A stretch of 64,000 nt of DNA from Moraxella cuniculi DSM 21768 (GTDB lineage: Bacteria; Pseudomonadota; Gammaproteobacteria; Pseudomonadales; Moraxellaceae). The notes under the pieces are model-generated. The model was not told where the DNA came from and did not search any database. It saw only the letters and a list, made by a program, of their open reading frames with translations. The translations under genes were made by a program, and so were the position numbers. Each line of letters starts with the position of its first letter. The first letter of the stretch is position 1. Positions 19,239 through 27,044 of this stretch are shown here, one piece after another. The stretch lies in contig NZ_FTNU01000009.1 in the NCBI RefSeq assembly GCF_900156515.1, positions 26,587 through 90,586 on the forward strand, given 5' to 3'.

Positions 19239-19673
19239 TTATTTATTGGCGAAGAAATCCATAATTTCTTTATCCTGCTCTAAAATTTCATCAGCAATTC
19301 TAAAAACATCAGCTTTGTAATGATGATTTAACGAGTTTTCTCTATTAAGAATTTCTACATCTTTAATATTCTTCCAAGAAACTTTATCAGCATTTAATAA
19401 TGTGGTTGCAATATGGTCTTGATTATCCCATAACATCAATGGAAAACCAACTCTGTTAATCATTTCATTATTTTCATCAAATTCACACATTACTATCAAA
19501 CATTTAATATTTTGACCATGTGAATTTGGCTGGATTTCAGCATAATAATAAGCAAACGCATCATTATTATGGTAAACAAACCGAGTAAGACGAGTGATAT
19601 TTTCTTGACAGCATACACAAGTAATATAATGCGGTTCTTCACATTCTATTTCTATCAAGCAATCATCACTCAT
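19239..19673 (-). CDS. hypothetical cysteine-containing protein downstream of nuoB
   Basis: A 144-residue protein with no signal peptide or membrane helix. Near the N-terminus it has ITCVCCQENITRLTRFVYHNN (Cys19, Cys21, Cys22), then YYYAEIQPNSHGQNIKCLI, and it ends ADVFRIADEILEQDKEIMDFF. This order (cysteine pair, aromatic strand, His-Gly segment, terminal VFxIxDxI helix) resembles a widespread uncharacterised bacterial family that I know only by pattern; I cannot name it. It is AT-rich, starts 21 bases after the nuoB stop, and has a weak AGGCGA site before its ATG. Confidence 0.7.
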   Translation of the reverse strand: MSDDCLIEIECEEPHYITCVCCQENITRLTRFVYHNNDAFAYYYAEIQPNSHGQNIKCLIVMCEFDENNEMINRVGFPLMLWDNQDHIATTLLNADKVSWKNIKDVEILNRENSLNHHYKADVFRIADEILEQDKEIMDFFANK

Positions 19674-19694
19674 ATCATTCGCCTATTTTATTTA

Positions 19695-20366
19695 TCAAAA
19701 CGCATCATCTTGGCTTCTTAGGTTTTTCACGGCAATGCGTTCGGCATTTTTACGATCTCGCTCTGGTGTCATCAAAGGCTGAATGATGCCTTGATTGTCA
19801 AGATGAATGCCTAGCGGTCGGCGTTCGTGCGTGATGGATTCTTGTAACAACATCAACGCCTGAATCAAAGCCTCGGGGCGAGGCGGACAGCCTGGAATAT
19901 AGACATCGACAGGGATAATCTTATCCACGCCCTGCACCACCGAATAAATATCATACATACCGCCCGAGTTGGCACACGCTCCCATGGAAATAACCCATTT
20001 TGGTTCAAGCATCTGCTCATACAACCGCAAAATCACAGGTGCCATCTTAACAAAACAGGTGCCTGCCACAATCATCACATCGGCTTGGCGGGGTGATGCA
20101 CGAATAACCTCCGCCCCAAATCTTGATAAATCATGCACGCCTGTCAAGGTTGTGGCATATTCCACATAGCAGCAGCTTGTACCAAAGTTAAACGGCCAAA
20201 GAGAATTTTTGCGTCCCCAGTTGGCAGCGGCGTGTGTTAAATCTTCAAGTTTTGCCAAGAATACATTTTTTTCAACTTCTGCCTGCGTGATATCATCAAC
20301 CACTTGGCGAGAATTGTGTGGATACTGGTTGCCATTTTCATTTGGGCGAGTTAAGGTGTATTTCAT
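19695..20366 (-). CDS. nuoB: NADH-quinone oxidoreductase subunit B
   Basis: A 223-residue peripheral-arm subunit holding the terminal cluster N2, which reduces quinone. The adjacent cysteines in [12 protein letters not shown] (residues about 63-64), GTCFVKMAP, and [12 protein letters not shown] supply the four cluster ligands. The ATG at 20366 has no strong ribosome-binding site. The distance from nuoA is unusually large (177 bases) and contains a 39-codon ORF. The next two nuo genes are separated from it by three unrelated genes. Confidence 0.97.
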   Translation of the reverse strand: MKYTLTRPNENGNQYPHNSRQVVDDITQAEVEKNVFLAKLEDLTHAAANWGRKNSLWPFNFGTSCCYVEYATTLTGVHDLSRFGAEVIRASPRQADVMIVAGTCFVKMAPVILRLYEQMLEPKWVISMGACANSGGMYDIYSVVQGVDKIIPVDVYIPGCPPRPEALIQALMLLQESITHERRPLGIHLDNQGIIQPLMTPERDRKNAERIAVKNLRSQDDAF

Positions 20367-20412
20367 AGCGGATTTTATAAATAAGTATTTGTTAATATTA
20401 AAAAAAGTTTTG

Positions 20413-20532
20413 CTATTTATCGCTTGGCATATCTTTGACTTTGTTCATCAAGGCAGGATTTTGAGCTTTATTGCCACAAAAAACAACAGCGAATATCAAC
20501 ATGGCATCAATTCGATAATTGCCAAATTTCAT
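20413..20532 (-). CDS. candidate 39-residue small protein between nuoA and nuoB
   Basis: A short ORF on the nuo strand. Its ATG at 20532 is preceded by AAGGAAG eight bases upstream, formed partly by the nuoA stop codon (TAAGGAAG). The product starts [20 protein letters not shown] and ends VKDMPSDK: a short basic start, a hydrophobic segment of about 10 residues with a cysteine, and a charged tail. The hydrophobic part is too short for a certain membrane span, and the cysteine context is not a good lipobox. Ribosome-binding site and position argue for translation; I recognise no relative. It could be a small accessory protein of complex I or a coupling leader for nuoB, which itself lacks a good site. 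Confidence 0.4.
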   Translation of the reverse strand: MKFGNYRIDAMLIFAVVFCGNKAQNPALMNKVKDMPSDK

Positions 20533-20543
20533 TTGTCACTTCC

Positions 20544-21149
20544 TTAATCAAACTTCTGCGTGGTAACTCGCCCCGTTTGATTAATGTGGTCAATGTTTGC
20601 CATGTCGGTTTTGTCTTTTTCAAGCACTGCCTGCAAATCCTTACGCCCTGCAAAAATCTTGCCAGATGACTGTGCAGGCACTTTGCCTGTAGGGTCAGTG
20701 TGCAAATCATCAATCGTTGTAAAGGCAGTGATACTCGCCAAATCAAAATCGGCAGGACGGCTTAAAATGCGTGGCTTACGCCCTCGCTTGTCAGCAGGTG
20801 CCCAGTTCATCGCTCCAAGTTTCATCTCATACAGCAGACCAACGAACAAAATGGCAATAAAAATGCCAGCAGCGACAAAGCCATACCAGCTGACCTCTCG
20901 CACACTGACTGCATAGGCGTACAAAAATAACGCCTCCAAATCAAAAATCACAAAAAAAATCGCCACCAAGTAGAATTTGGCAGATAGACGAATGCGTGCC
21001 GATCCTGCCGACACCACCCCCGCCTCAAAGGTCTCTTGCTTTTGAGATCCTGACGAACGCCCACCCAATAAGCGTGGCACCACCAACATAAAAACAACCA
21101 GCCCTGCGGCGGCTAGCAAAAATGCAATCGCTGACCAATTGGCTAACAT
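20544..21149 (-). CDS. nuoA: NADH-quinone oxidoreductase subunit A
   Basis: A membrane subunit of complex I, 201 residues from the ATG at 21149, which has AGAGGTG upstream (a GTG two codons earlier is unlikely). Three helices are visible, and the conserved FYLVAIFFVIFDLEALFLYAYA contains the functional acidic residues. The C-terminal tail of about 75 residues (from GAMNWAPADKRGRKPRIL onward) is hydrophilic and makes it about 50 residues longer than E. coli NuoA. It is the first gene of the operon. Confidence 0.96.
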   Translation of the reverse strand: MLANWSAIAFLLAAAGLVVFMLVVPRLLGGRSSGSQKQETFEAGVVSAGSARIRLSAKFYLVAIFFVIFDLEALFLYAYAVSVREVSWYGFVAAGIFIAILFVGLLYEMKLGAMNWAPADKRGRKPRILSRPADFDLASITAFTTIDDLHTDPTGKVPAQSSGKIFAGRKDLQAVLEKDKTDMANIDHINQTGRVTTQKFD

Positions 21150-21192
21150 AATCACCTCTATGTGATTGTCTGTTCTTTAATAAAATAGCGAT

Positions 21193-21201
21193 ATTATAAC
21201 A
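21193..21201 (-). promoter_or_regulatory. extended -10 promoter of nuoA
   Basis: TGTTATAAT on the minus strand, a perfect extended -10 element (TGn followed by TATAAT), about 45 bases upstream of the nuoA ATG. The -35 region is poor, as is normal for extended -10 promoters. No other candidate lies between lolA and nuoA. Confidence 0.55.
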
Positions 21202-21315
21202 CAATTTACAAAAAAGCATTACAACCGTGCGTATTTTTCGGCAACAAAATCACAATTTGCCCCAATTAAGGCAATAAAGCGGCCAGCCGCCAGCGACACT
21301 TATCACATTATCACA

Positions 21316-21353
21316 AAAAAATCCACATAGGTGCTTCCCATGTGGATTTTATT
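21316..21353 (-). terminator. rho-independent terminator after lolA
   Basis: AAAATCCACAT pairs with ATGTGGATTTT across a short loop and is flanked by A- and T-rich runs on both sides. It can end lolA transcription on the minus strand and separates lolA from the nuoA promoter. Confidence 0.7.
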
Positions 21354-21362
21354 TAGCCGCTG

Positions 21363-22034
21363 TTATTGACTGATGACATCTGTGCCACTAGGCGGCGTGA
21401 AATTAAACTCTGTTGCAGGGATTTTTTTGTTGAGCGAAATATTACTAAAGCGAATGCTGGTAATTTGCCCAATATTATCATGCAGCACCATCATCACAGG
21501 GCGACCGCCATTAAAGCTAAGCGATAAACTCTTAAAGCTGGCATTGCTGGATTTGGGTGTCAATACAAAATAATTTCTGGCGGTATTTGGCTGACTTACG
21601 CTAAAATTGCGTCCAATTTGTGCTGGGTCGCCAGACAATAGCAAGGCTGGCGTTTCGCCAACTTGATTACCAACCGCTTGGCGAGTCGCTTGTTGCAAAT
21701 CTTTATCATACACCCACAGCGTATTGCCATTGGCAACAATCAATTGCTCGGCAGGTGATTTGATTTGCCAGCGGAATTGATTTTGACGCTGTGCCGACAT
21801 CACGCCTGTAAATTGGCTTTTTTTATTGCCAGCTTGCGTGGTTTGGCTAAAATTGGCGGTCATTGACTTAATGCCAATCAGCAGCTGATTGAGATTTTTT
21901 GTTGCTGTCTGCTCACTTGCCGCCGCTGCCTGTGCATTTATCGGCAATGCCATCGGCACAGCTGCCATGCTTAGACTTGCAATCGCCAGCATTGCCTTCA
22001 AGCTCATCGCTTTTAAAGGGGCAAAATTCGTCAT
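21363..22034 (-). CDS. lolA: outer-membrane lipoprotein carrier protein LolA
   Basis: The periplasmic chaperone that carries lipoproteins from the LolCDE-type transporter to LolB. From the ATG at 22034 (with GTGGAG upstream) it has 223 residues. A signal peptide covers about 36 residues, ending INAQA-A. The mature part has the family pattern MTANFSQTTQAGNKKSQFTGVMSAQRQNQFRWQ (short extract of the hydrophobic half-barrel), then LWVYDKDLQQATRQAV and FNFTPPSGTDVIS at the end. The frame is open further upstream, but the signal peptide fixes the start. Confidence 0.93.
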   Translation of the reverse strand: MTNFAPLKAMSLKAMLAIASLSMAAVPMALPINAQAAAASEQTATKNLNQLLIGIKSMTANFSQTTQAGNKKSQFTGVMSAQRQNQFRWQIKSPAEQLIVANGNTLWVYDKDLQQATRQAVGNQVGETPALLLSGDPAQIGRNFSVSQPNTARNYFVLTPKSSNASFKSLSLSFNGGRPVMMVLHDNIGQITSIRFSNISLNKKIPATEFNFTPPSGTDVISQ

Positions 22035-22321
22035 TGTACACTCCACATGGTTAAAATTCTTATTGGTTTTGATACCGCATTGGCATTGTGATATTTTGTC
22101 AAATCCACACCAAACCAAAGCTGTATCAACTTTTGGGCATATTTTGCCAAAAATATATATTGCAATCTACATAAAAATTGCAACCAGCAGCACTTAAATG
22201 TTACGCTTGACGGCGTCTTGCAAATTTAAGTAAACAAACTGACAAAATCATCAGCATACCAAGATAATTGTAACAAAAAATGACAATTAACAGGCAGACA
22301 AATCAAACAAATCTTGTGATA

Positions 22322-22957
22322 TTAAGGCAGCAATCGCTCAACTTGCCATGTGTCGCCATGCTTTTGGTATCGCATACGATCATGCATACGCCCTGCTCGC
22401 CCTTGCCAAAATTCGGCAGTATCAACCACCAATTCATAACCACCCCAAAACTCTGGATAAGGCACATTATCGGCGTATTGTTTGTCAAGTTCGGCAAATT
22501 TTTGCTCCATATATGCACGATTTTCGACCACGCCACTTTGTGGTTGGCTTACCCATGCACCCAGCTGGCTCTCACGCGGACGCTTGGCAAAATAAGCTGC
22601 TGATTTTGCCACATCAACCTTGGTTATTTTGCCAGCCAGACGCACCTGACGCTCCTGTGCCTGCCAAAAAAACAACACTTCTGCATAAGGGTTACTGTCA
22701 ATATCCTGCCCCTTGGCACTGCCATAATTGGTATAAAAAACCACGCCTTGCTCGGTCAGTTCACGCATCAGCACAATCCGCACGCTTGGGCGATTGTCCG
22801 CACCGCAGGTTGCCAAGCTCATCGCATACGGCTCGGGCAGATTTGCTGCCACCGCTTCATCGAACCAAGCTTGGAACAAATGAAATGGCGTATCAGGCAA
22901 GCCCAAATCCGCCAATGAGCCTTGTTGATATGATTGTCTGTGATCGCTTAAGTCCAT
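22322..22957 (-). CDS. pdxH: pyridoxamine 5'-phosphate oxidase
   Basis: An FMN enzyme that makes pyridoxal 5'-phosphate from the pyridoxine or pyridoxamine phosphates. It has 211 residues from the ATG at 22957 (GGGGG upstream). Conserved pieces are MSLATCGADNRPSVRIVLMRE (FMN site), VVFYTNYGSAKGQDIDSNP, ERQVRLAGKI and the C-terminal signature FWQGRAGRMHDRMRY, followed by WQVERLLP. Size and ends match the family. It is monocistronic with its own promoter. Confidence 0.95.
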   Translation of the reverse strand: MDLSDHRQSYQQGSLADLGLPDTPFHLFQAWFDEAVAANLPEPYAMSLATCGADNRPSVRIVLMRELTEQGVVFYTNYGSAKGQDIDSNPYAEVLFFWQAQERQVRLAGKITKVDVAKSAAYFAKRPRESQLGAWVSQPQSGVVENRAYMEQKFAELDKQYADNVPYPEFWGGYELVVDTAEFWQGRAGRMHDRMRYQKHGDTWQVERLLP

Positions 22958-22996
22958 AACGCCCCCAAGAAAAGTCCACAAAATTTTTGTGTATTT

Positions 22997-23005
22997 ATTA
23001 TAACA
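22997..23005 (-). promoter_or_regulatory. extended -10 promoter of pdxH
   Basis: TGTTATAAT on the minus strand about 40 bases upstream of the chosen pdxH start. It has the same form as the nuoA, glmM and carboxylesterase promoters. No clear -35 box. Confidence 0.5.
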
Positions 23006-23091
23006 CGATTTGCTGGCAGTGTATCAACCGTTATCATGCACAGCCTGCCACCGCCAAATAAGCGGTTGCTATTTTGTTGCAGTATACAAAA

Positions 23092-24450
23092 TTATGATGA
23101 CAAAATGCGTTGCACCGCTTCGGCAAGCTGATTTGCCATCTGCTGGCAGGTAGTAGCGTCTTGATGCTCAACCATAACACGAATCACAGGCTCTGTGCCT
23201 GATTTACGCACCAACAACCGACCCTTGCCCTGCAATTGTTGCTCGGCATCGGCAAAGATATTTGCCAGTTGCGTATTGGCATAAGGGTCGCTGATTTTGC
23301 TGACACGCACATTAATCAGCGTCTGTGGAAATGGCGTGTATCCAGCAACAAGCTCGCTTAATTTTTTGCCAGTTTCTACCATGCAGCTTAGCACCTGTAG
23401 TCCTGCAACAATCGCATCGCCTGTGCGGCTCTTATCCAGACACAAAATATGCCCAGATGGCTCGCCGCCAATCGTCCAACCTCGCTCTTGCAAATCTTGC
23501 ATGACATAGCGATCGCCGACTTTGGCACGATGAAATTCCACACCTCGCTCTGCCAGTGCCAATTGCAGTGCGACATTGCTCATCAAAGTACCCACCACAC
23601 CGACAGGTTTTAGGTGATTTGCCAAAATGTACAAAATACCATCGCCATCAACAATGTTGCCAGTTTCATCAACCATAATAATGCGATCGCCATCACCATC
23701 TAGGGCAAGTCCGACATCGGCAGCTTGCTCACGCACGGCTTGTTGCAGCGTTTGTGGATGGGTGGAGCCGCAGTTGCTATTAATATTAATGCCGTCTGGC
23801 GAATCGTTAATGGCGATGACTTTTGCACCCAATTCTTGCAAGACACTTGGTGCAACACTATAACCTGCCCCATTGGCACAATCAATGACAATTTTTAGAT
23901 GAGATAAATTAAAATGATAAGGAAAACTACCCTTGCAATACTCAATATAACGCCCTTTGGCATCATCAACACGATGATTTTTGCCAATGGCATCTGCCTG
24001 AATCCCCACCAAACGCTTCAAGCCCTGCTGGTTATCACCAATTAGTACATCAAGCTCGGCATTAATCGCATCTTGGAATTCATCGGAGATTTTTTTGCCT
24101 TCGTGCGAAAAAAACTTCACGCCGTTGTCCTGATAAGGGTTGTGCGATGCCGAAATCACCACGCCCATGTCTGCATGAAAACTTGTTACCAAATGGGCAA
24201 TCGCTGGGGTTGGCAAAGGCCCAAGCATATACACATCAACGCCAGCAGCATTAAACCCTGCTTGCAACGCCGCCTCAATGACATAGCCTGACAGTCGCGT
24301 ATCTTTACCAATCAGCACGCTTGGGCGTTTGTTTGGGAATTTCGCTGCCAATACCTTACCTGCACCAAAGCCCAACCGCAACAAAAAATCAGGCGTAATC
24401 GGAAATTCACCAAATTGCCCACGAATACCATCAGTGCCAAAATATCCCAT
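23092..24450 (-). CDS. glmM: phosphoglucosamine mutase
   Basis: A cytoplasmic enzyme converting glucosamine-6-phosphate to glucosamine-1-phosphate for peptidoglycan and lipopolysaccharide precursors. It has 452 residues, the usual length. It starts [15 protein letters not shown]. The phosphoserine loop is [15 protein letters not shown] with the catalytic Ser102. The metal-binding loop is [14 protein letters not shown], the substrate loop [12 protein letters not shown], and the phosphate-binding loop [17 protein letters not shown]. It has its own promoter, divergent from the hydrolase gene at 24666. Confidence 0.97.
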   Translation of the reverse strand: MGYFGTDGIRGQFGEFPITPDFLLRLGFGAGKVLAAKFPNKRPSVLIGKDTRLSGYVIEAALQAGFNAAGVDVYMLGPLPTPAIAHLVTSFHADMGVVISASHNPYQDNGVKFFSHEGKKISDEFQDAINAELDVLIGDNQQGLKRLVGIQADAIGKNHRVDDAKGRYIEYCKGSFPYHFNLSHLKIVIDCANGAGYSVAPSVLQELGAKVIAINDSPDGININSNCGSTHPQTLQQAVREQAADVGLALDGDGDRIIMVDETGNIVDGDGILYILANHLKPVGVVGTLMSNVALQLALAERGVEFHRAKVGDRYVMQDLQERGWTIGGEPSGHILCLDKSRTGDAIVAGLQVLSCMVETGKKLSELVAGYTPFPQTLINVRVSKISDPYANTQLANIFADAEQQLQGKGRLLVRKSGTEPVIRVMVEHQDATTCQQMANQLAEAVQRILSS

Positions 24451-24507
24451 AGTGTATCCTTATTGCATTTATCTTAAAATAGATTGTGTTTAGACAAATT
24501 TTTACCA

Positions 24508-24516
24508 ATTATAGCA
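24508..24516 (-). promoter_or_regulatory. extended -10 promoter of glmM
   Basis: TGCTATAAT on the minus strand, about 60 bases upstream of the glmM ATG. It is a perfect extended -10 element with only a T-rich stretch at the -35 position. Confidence 0.5.
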
Positions 24517-24665
24517 CAATTGCCAAATAAACAAAAAATCAACGATGAAAGAAATTTAACAGGCATCTGCCTTGCACCATTATTAAGCTTATCACAAGAA
24601 ATCATCTGGCAAAATAAACAAAAATTCGCTATGATAACTTCAACCGAACAAATCAATCTTATGAG

Positions 24666-25589
24666 ATGACAAATTTTCACCCCAGCAATTGCCTTGATAC
24701 TGCCGCATTATCCACCCTGCCAAAATCACAACTGACAGGCAAGCCTGTGCTGCACTTTGTACACGCCAATGGCATACCTGTTGGCAGTTATCAACCACTG
24801 CTGGATTGTCTTGCTGATTTTTTTAGCATCAGCCATCTTGATAAGCTCGGCACGCATGACGAATACGCCATTGACAACCATTGGCAATCACTAACACGGC
24901 AAGTTGCCGATAGCATTCAGGCAAGCTGCCAGACGCATGGTGTCTCCAAACTTATCGCCATCGGTCATTCGCTCGGTGCCATGACAACCTTGCAAGCATT
25001 GCCACTACAATCTAAGCGTATCAGCCAAGCCATCTTGCTTGACCCTGCGTTATTAATGACGCACCGTGCTTTGTTGTTTGATATCGCCAAACTACTGGAT
25101 AATTGCAGCAAATATTTCACCAAAACCGAACATTATTTTGGCGACAAATTCTCCCCTGCGGGCAAATCCAAACATCGCAAAGACACCTTCCCATCACATC
25201 AGGCTGCCTATTTGGCACTACGCCACAAGGCTTTGTTTAGGGATTTTGATGAGTCTTGCTTTGAGCATTATATTCGGCATGGATTTGTTGCCGATGGCAA
25301 TGGTGCCGTAACGCTTGCCATACCCAAGATGGCAGAAGTGGCGATTTTTCGCACCATGCCATCTTGGTATTGGCGAAAAAAGCCACAATTACCCTGCCCT
25401 GTTGGCATACTGGCTGGCAAAGACAGTTATTTTACTCGCATTGGCTCATATCGTGCCGCACAAGAAAAATTCGCCCTGCCTGTACAATACACAACAGGCT
25501 CGCATATGTTTGTTCTAGAGCAGCCCCAAGCTGTGGCGACAAAGATTTTATCCATGATTATTCATCAGCTAGATTTGACACATGACTGA
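24666..25589 (+). CDS. alpha/beta hydrolase
   Basis: A 307-residue alpha/beta-hydrolase-fold protein. The oxyanion region is LHFVHANGIPVGSYQPLL. The nucleophile elbow is IAIGHSLGAMTTL, with Ser102. A probable acid is in GILAGKDSYF and a histidine in TTGSHMFVLEQP near the end, so the triad is complete. The substrate is unknown; esterase or lipase activity is typical. The start codon overlaps an earlier in-frame-looking ATGAG, but only 24666 opens the frame. The last 8 bases overlap the next gene, so the two form an operon. Confidence 0.88.
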   Translation: MTNFHPSNCLDTAALSTLPKSQLTGKPVLHFVHANGIPVGSYQPLLDCLADFFSISHLDKLGTHDEYAIDNHWQSLTRQVADSIQASCQTHGVSKLIAIGHSLGAMTTLQALPLQSKRISQAILLDPALLMTHRALLFDIAKLLDNCSKYFTKTEHYFGDKFSPAGKSKHRKDTFPSHQAAYLALRHKALFRDFDESCFEHYIRHGFVADGNGAVTLAIPKMAEVAIFRTMPSWYWRKKPQLPCPVGILAGKDSYFTRIGSYRAAQEKFALPVQYTTGSHMFVLEQPQAVATKILSMIIHQLDLTHD

Positions 25590-26355
25590 CAAACTTCAGC
25601 CGTTGCCACGCTATCACCCCTTGTTGGCAGCTGGACTGATGGTAGCAGCCGCAAGCAGCATCGTATTTTTGCCAAATGCAGTATCATTCTTGTTTGCCCT
25701 GATGGCAGATTTATCGATGGAGGATTTTGCCAGCCTTCCCAATGCTGCCGCTGTCCGTGTTATTATTCTGATGATTTCGGCAGTATTTTTATTAAGCCTA
25801 ACTGCGATTTGGCAATATGTTCGCCTGTATGATGGTAGCACAATCAACTCATATCAGCTATGGCGGCGATATTTTGGCTTGGTGCCACCAGCAAAAAACA
25901 CCATGCTGCCTGCTTTGACCGTATTGGCAGCTGCTATTTTGTTATCAACACTGGCAAGCGTCATGCTTGATGAATGGTTTGCCACACCTTCGGCATCAGC
26001 AGGTGTTGGCAATTTGTTGGGTAGCACGCCCTTGCCCCTGTTTATCATACTGGTGCTGATTGTTGCACCAATTTATGAAGAATGGATTTGTCGTGGTTTG
26101 TTTTGGCGATTGGGTCAAGATATTTTTGTGGCGTTTTTTCGGCAGATGGCAGTCGTTCATCTGGCAAATAGCATACTCATTAGTGCGATTTTTAGCCTGC
26201 TGCATTTTGGCTACAGTGGTGCCGATTTGCTGACGACTTTTGGTATCTCGCTGGCACTGTGCTATGTGCGTCTGCGTACCAAATCGACAATCGCTGCGAT
26301 GGCTTTACATAGTCTAAATAACGCCCTAGCACTTGCGTTATATCTGCTTGATTAA
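25582..26355 (+). CDS. CPBP family intramembrane metalloprotease
   Basis: A 257-residue membrane protein of the CAAX-prenyl-protease/bacteriocin-processing (CPBP) family with seven or eight helices. All motifs are present: EEWICR at 166-171, FSLLHFG at 204-210 with His208, and HSLNNA from 243. These residues are expected to form the metal-dependent catalytic site. The biological substrate is unknown. It starts inside the end of the hydrolase gene (8-base overlap), which suggests coupled translation. Confidence 0.88.
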   Translation: MTDKLQPLPRYHPLLAAGLMVAAASSIVFLPNAVSFLFALMADLSMEDFASLPNAAAVRVIILMISAVFLLSLTAIWQYVRLYDGSTINSYQLWRRYFGLVPPAKNTMLPALTVLAAAILLSTLASVMLDEWFATPSASAGVGNLLGSTPLPLFIILVLIVAPIYEEWICRGLFWRLGQDIFVAFFRQMAVVHLANSILISAIFSLLHFGYSGADLLTTFGISLALCYVRLRTKSTIAAMALHSLNNALALALYLLD

Positions 26356-26545
26356 TTAAGCAAAATATAGCTTTAACCATTATCAATATTTGGCTGGCTT
26401 TATCAGTCCGACTGTGATATTTTGATGGTTAAAATACGCAAATCAACTTTGCTGGTTTGTTTTGCCCAGTATAATCATTGTGCGATTGATGGTTGATTTT
26501 AAATGCATTTACGCCCAAATGCGATGATAAATTGACAAAGAAAGT

Positions 26546-26764
26546 ATGACAAATAAAAAACCAAACCCTTCATCAGACCTAGATGAATTAAGAGAAAACT
26601 TGGACAGGCTTACCAAACTTCGCCAAAGTCTCGCCGAGCGTCAGGCACGCAATACCATGCCGCCGCTAAAACCCTTGGGGTTTATTGACCTTTTGATTTT
26701 GATGGCGTGCTTTGCTGCTGCTTTTCTTGCTATGATTATCACCCTTGCCGCTGTCTTTTTGTGA
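26546..26764 (+). CDS. small membrane protein with N-terminal coiled coil
   Basis: A 72-residue protein. Residues about 12-35 form a charged heptad-like stretch (LDELRENLDRLTKLRQSLAE). After a proline-rich linker, residues about 47-71 form one membrane helix (LLILMACFAAAFLAMIITLA). AAAGAAAG precedes the ATG. I do not recognise a family. The architecture, a cytoplasmic coiled coil plus one helix, is common in small membrane-anchoring or division-associated proteins, but that is only an analogy. Confidence 0.6.
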   Translation: MTNKKPNPSSDLDELRENLDRLTKLRQSLAERQARNTMPPLKPLGFIDLLILMACFAAAFLAMIITLAAVFL

Positions 26765-26972
26765 TTTTTAATAGCAAAATCCATCACTTGCGATTTATAA
26801 TCGACAAACAACCCGTGAAAAAGACAGCAGTATTTGTGCTAAATTTAGCCACCTCAAACAAAATCAGCAAGCAAAATCCTGCCCAAGCTAAACGCAATCA
26901 GCAAGGCTTGTGATAATTTTTAATTAATCTTTATAAAAATATCAAAATAAAGCGAATAACGAGCGAATAAAA

Positions 26973-26987
26973 ACAGTTGTAAACTGT
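26973..26987. promoter_or_regulatory. palindrome upstream of the autotransporter gene
   Basis: ACAGTT-GTA-AACTGT, perfect 6-base arms about 60 bases before the autotransporter start. It sits just upstream of a -10-like TATAAT at 27017-27022, so it could be an operator. Confidence 0.35.
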
Positions 26988-27044
26988 ATTATGTTTTGTT
27001 ACAATCAAGACAGTTTTATAATAATCCACTCACAAGGAGGTCGT

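Noticed and set aside
22348..22959. A 203-codon open frame on the plus strand
   Set aside because: Antisense to pdxH; the translation is rich in His, Pro and Cys as expected from a reversed coding frame.
23045..23090. Terminator after glmM
   Set aside because: Only a 5-base ACCGC/GCGGT stem with no T-run.
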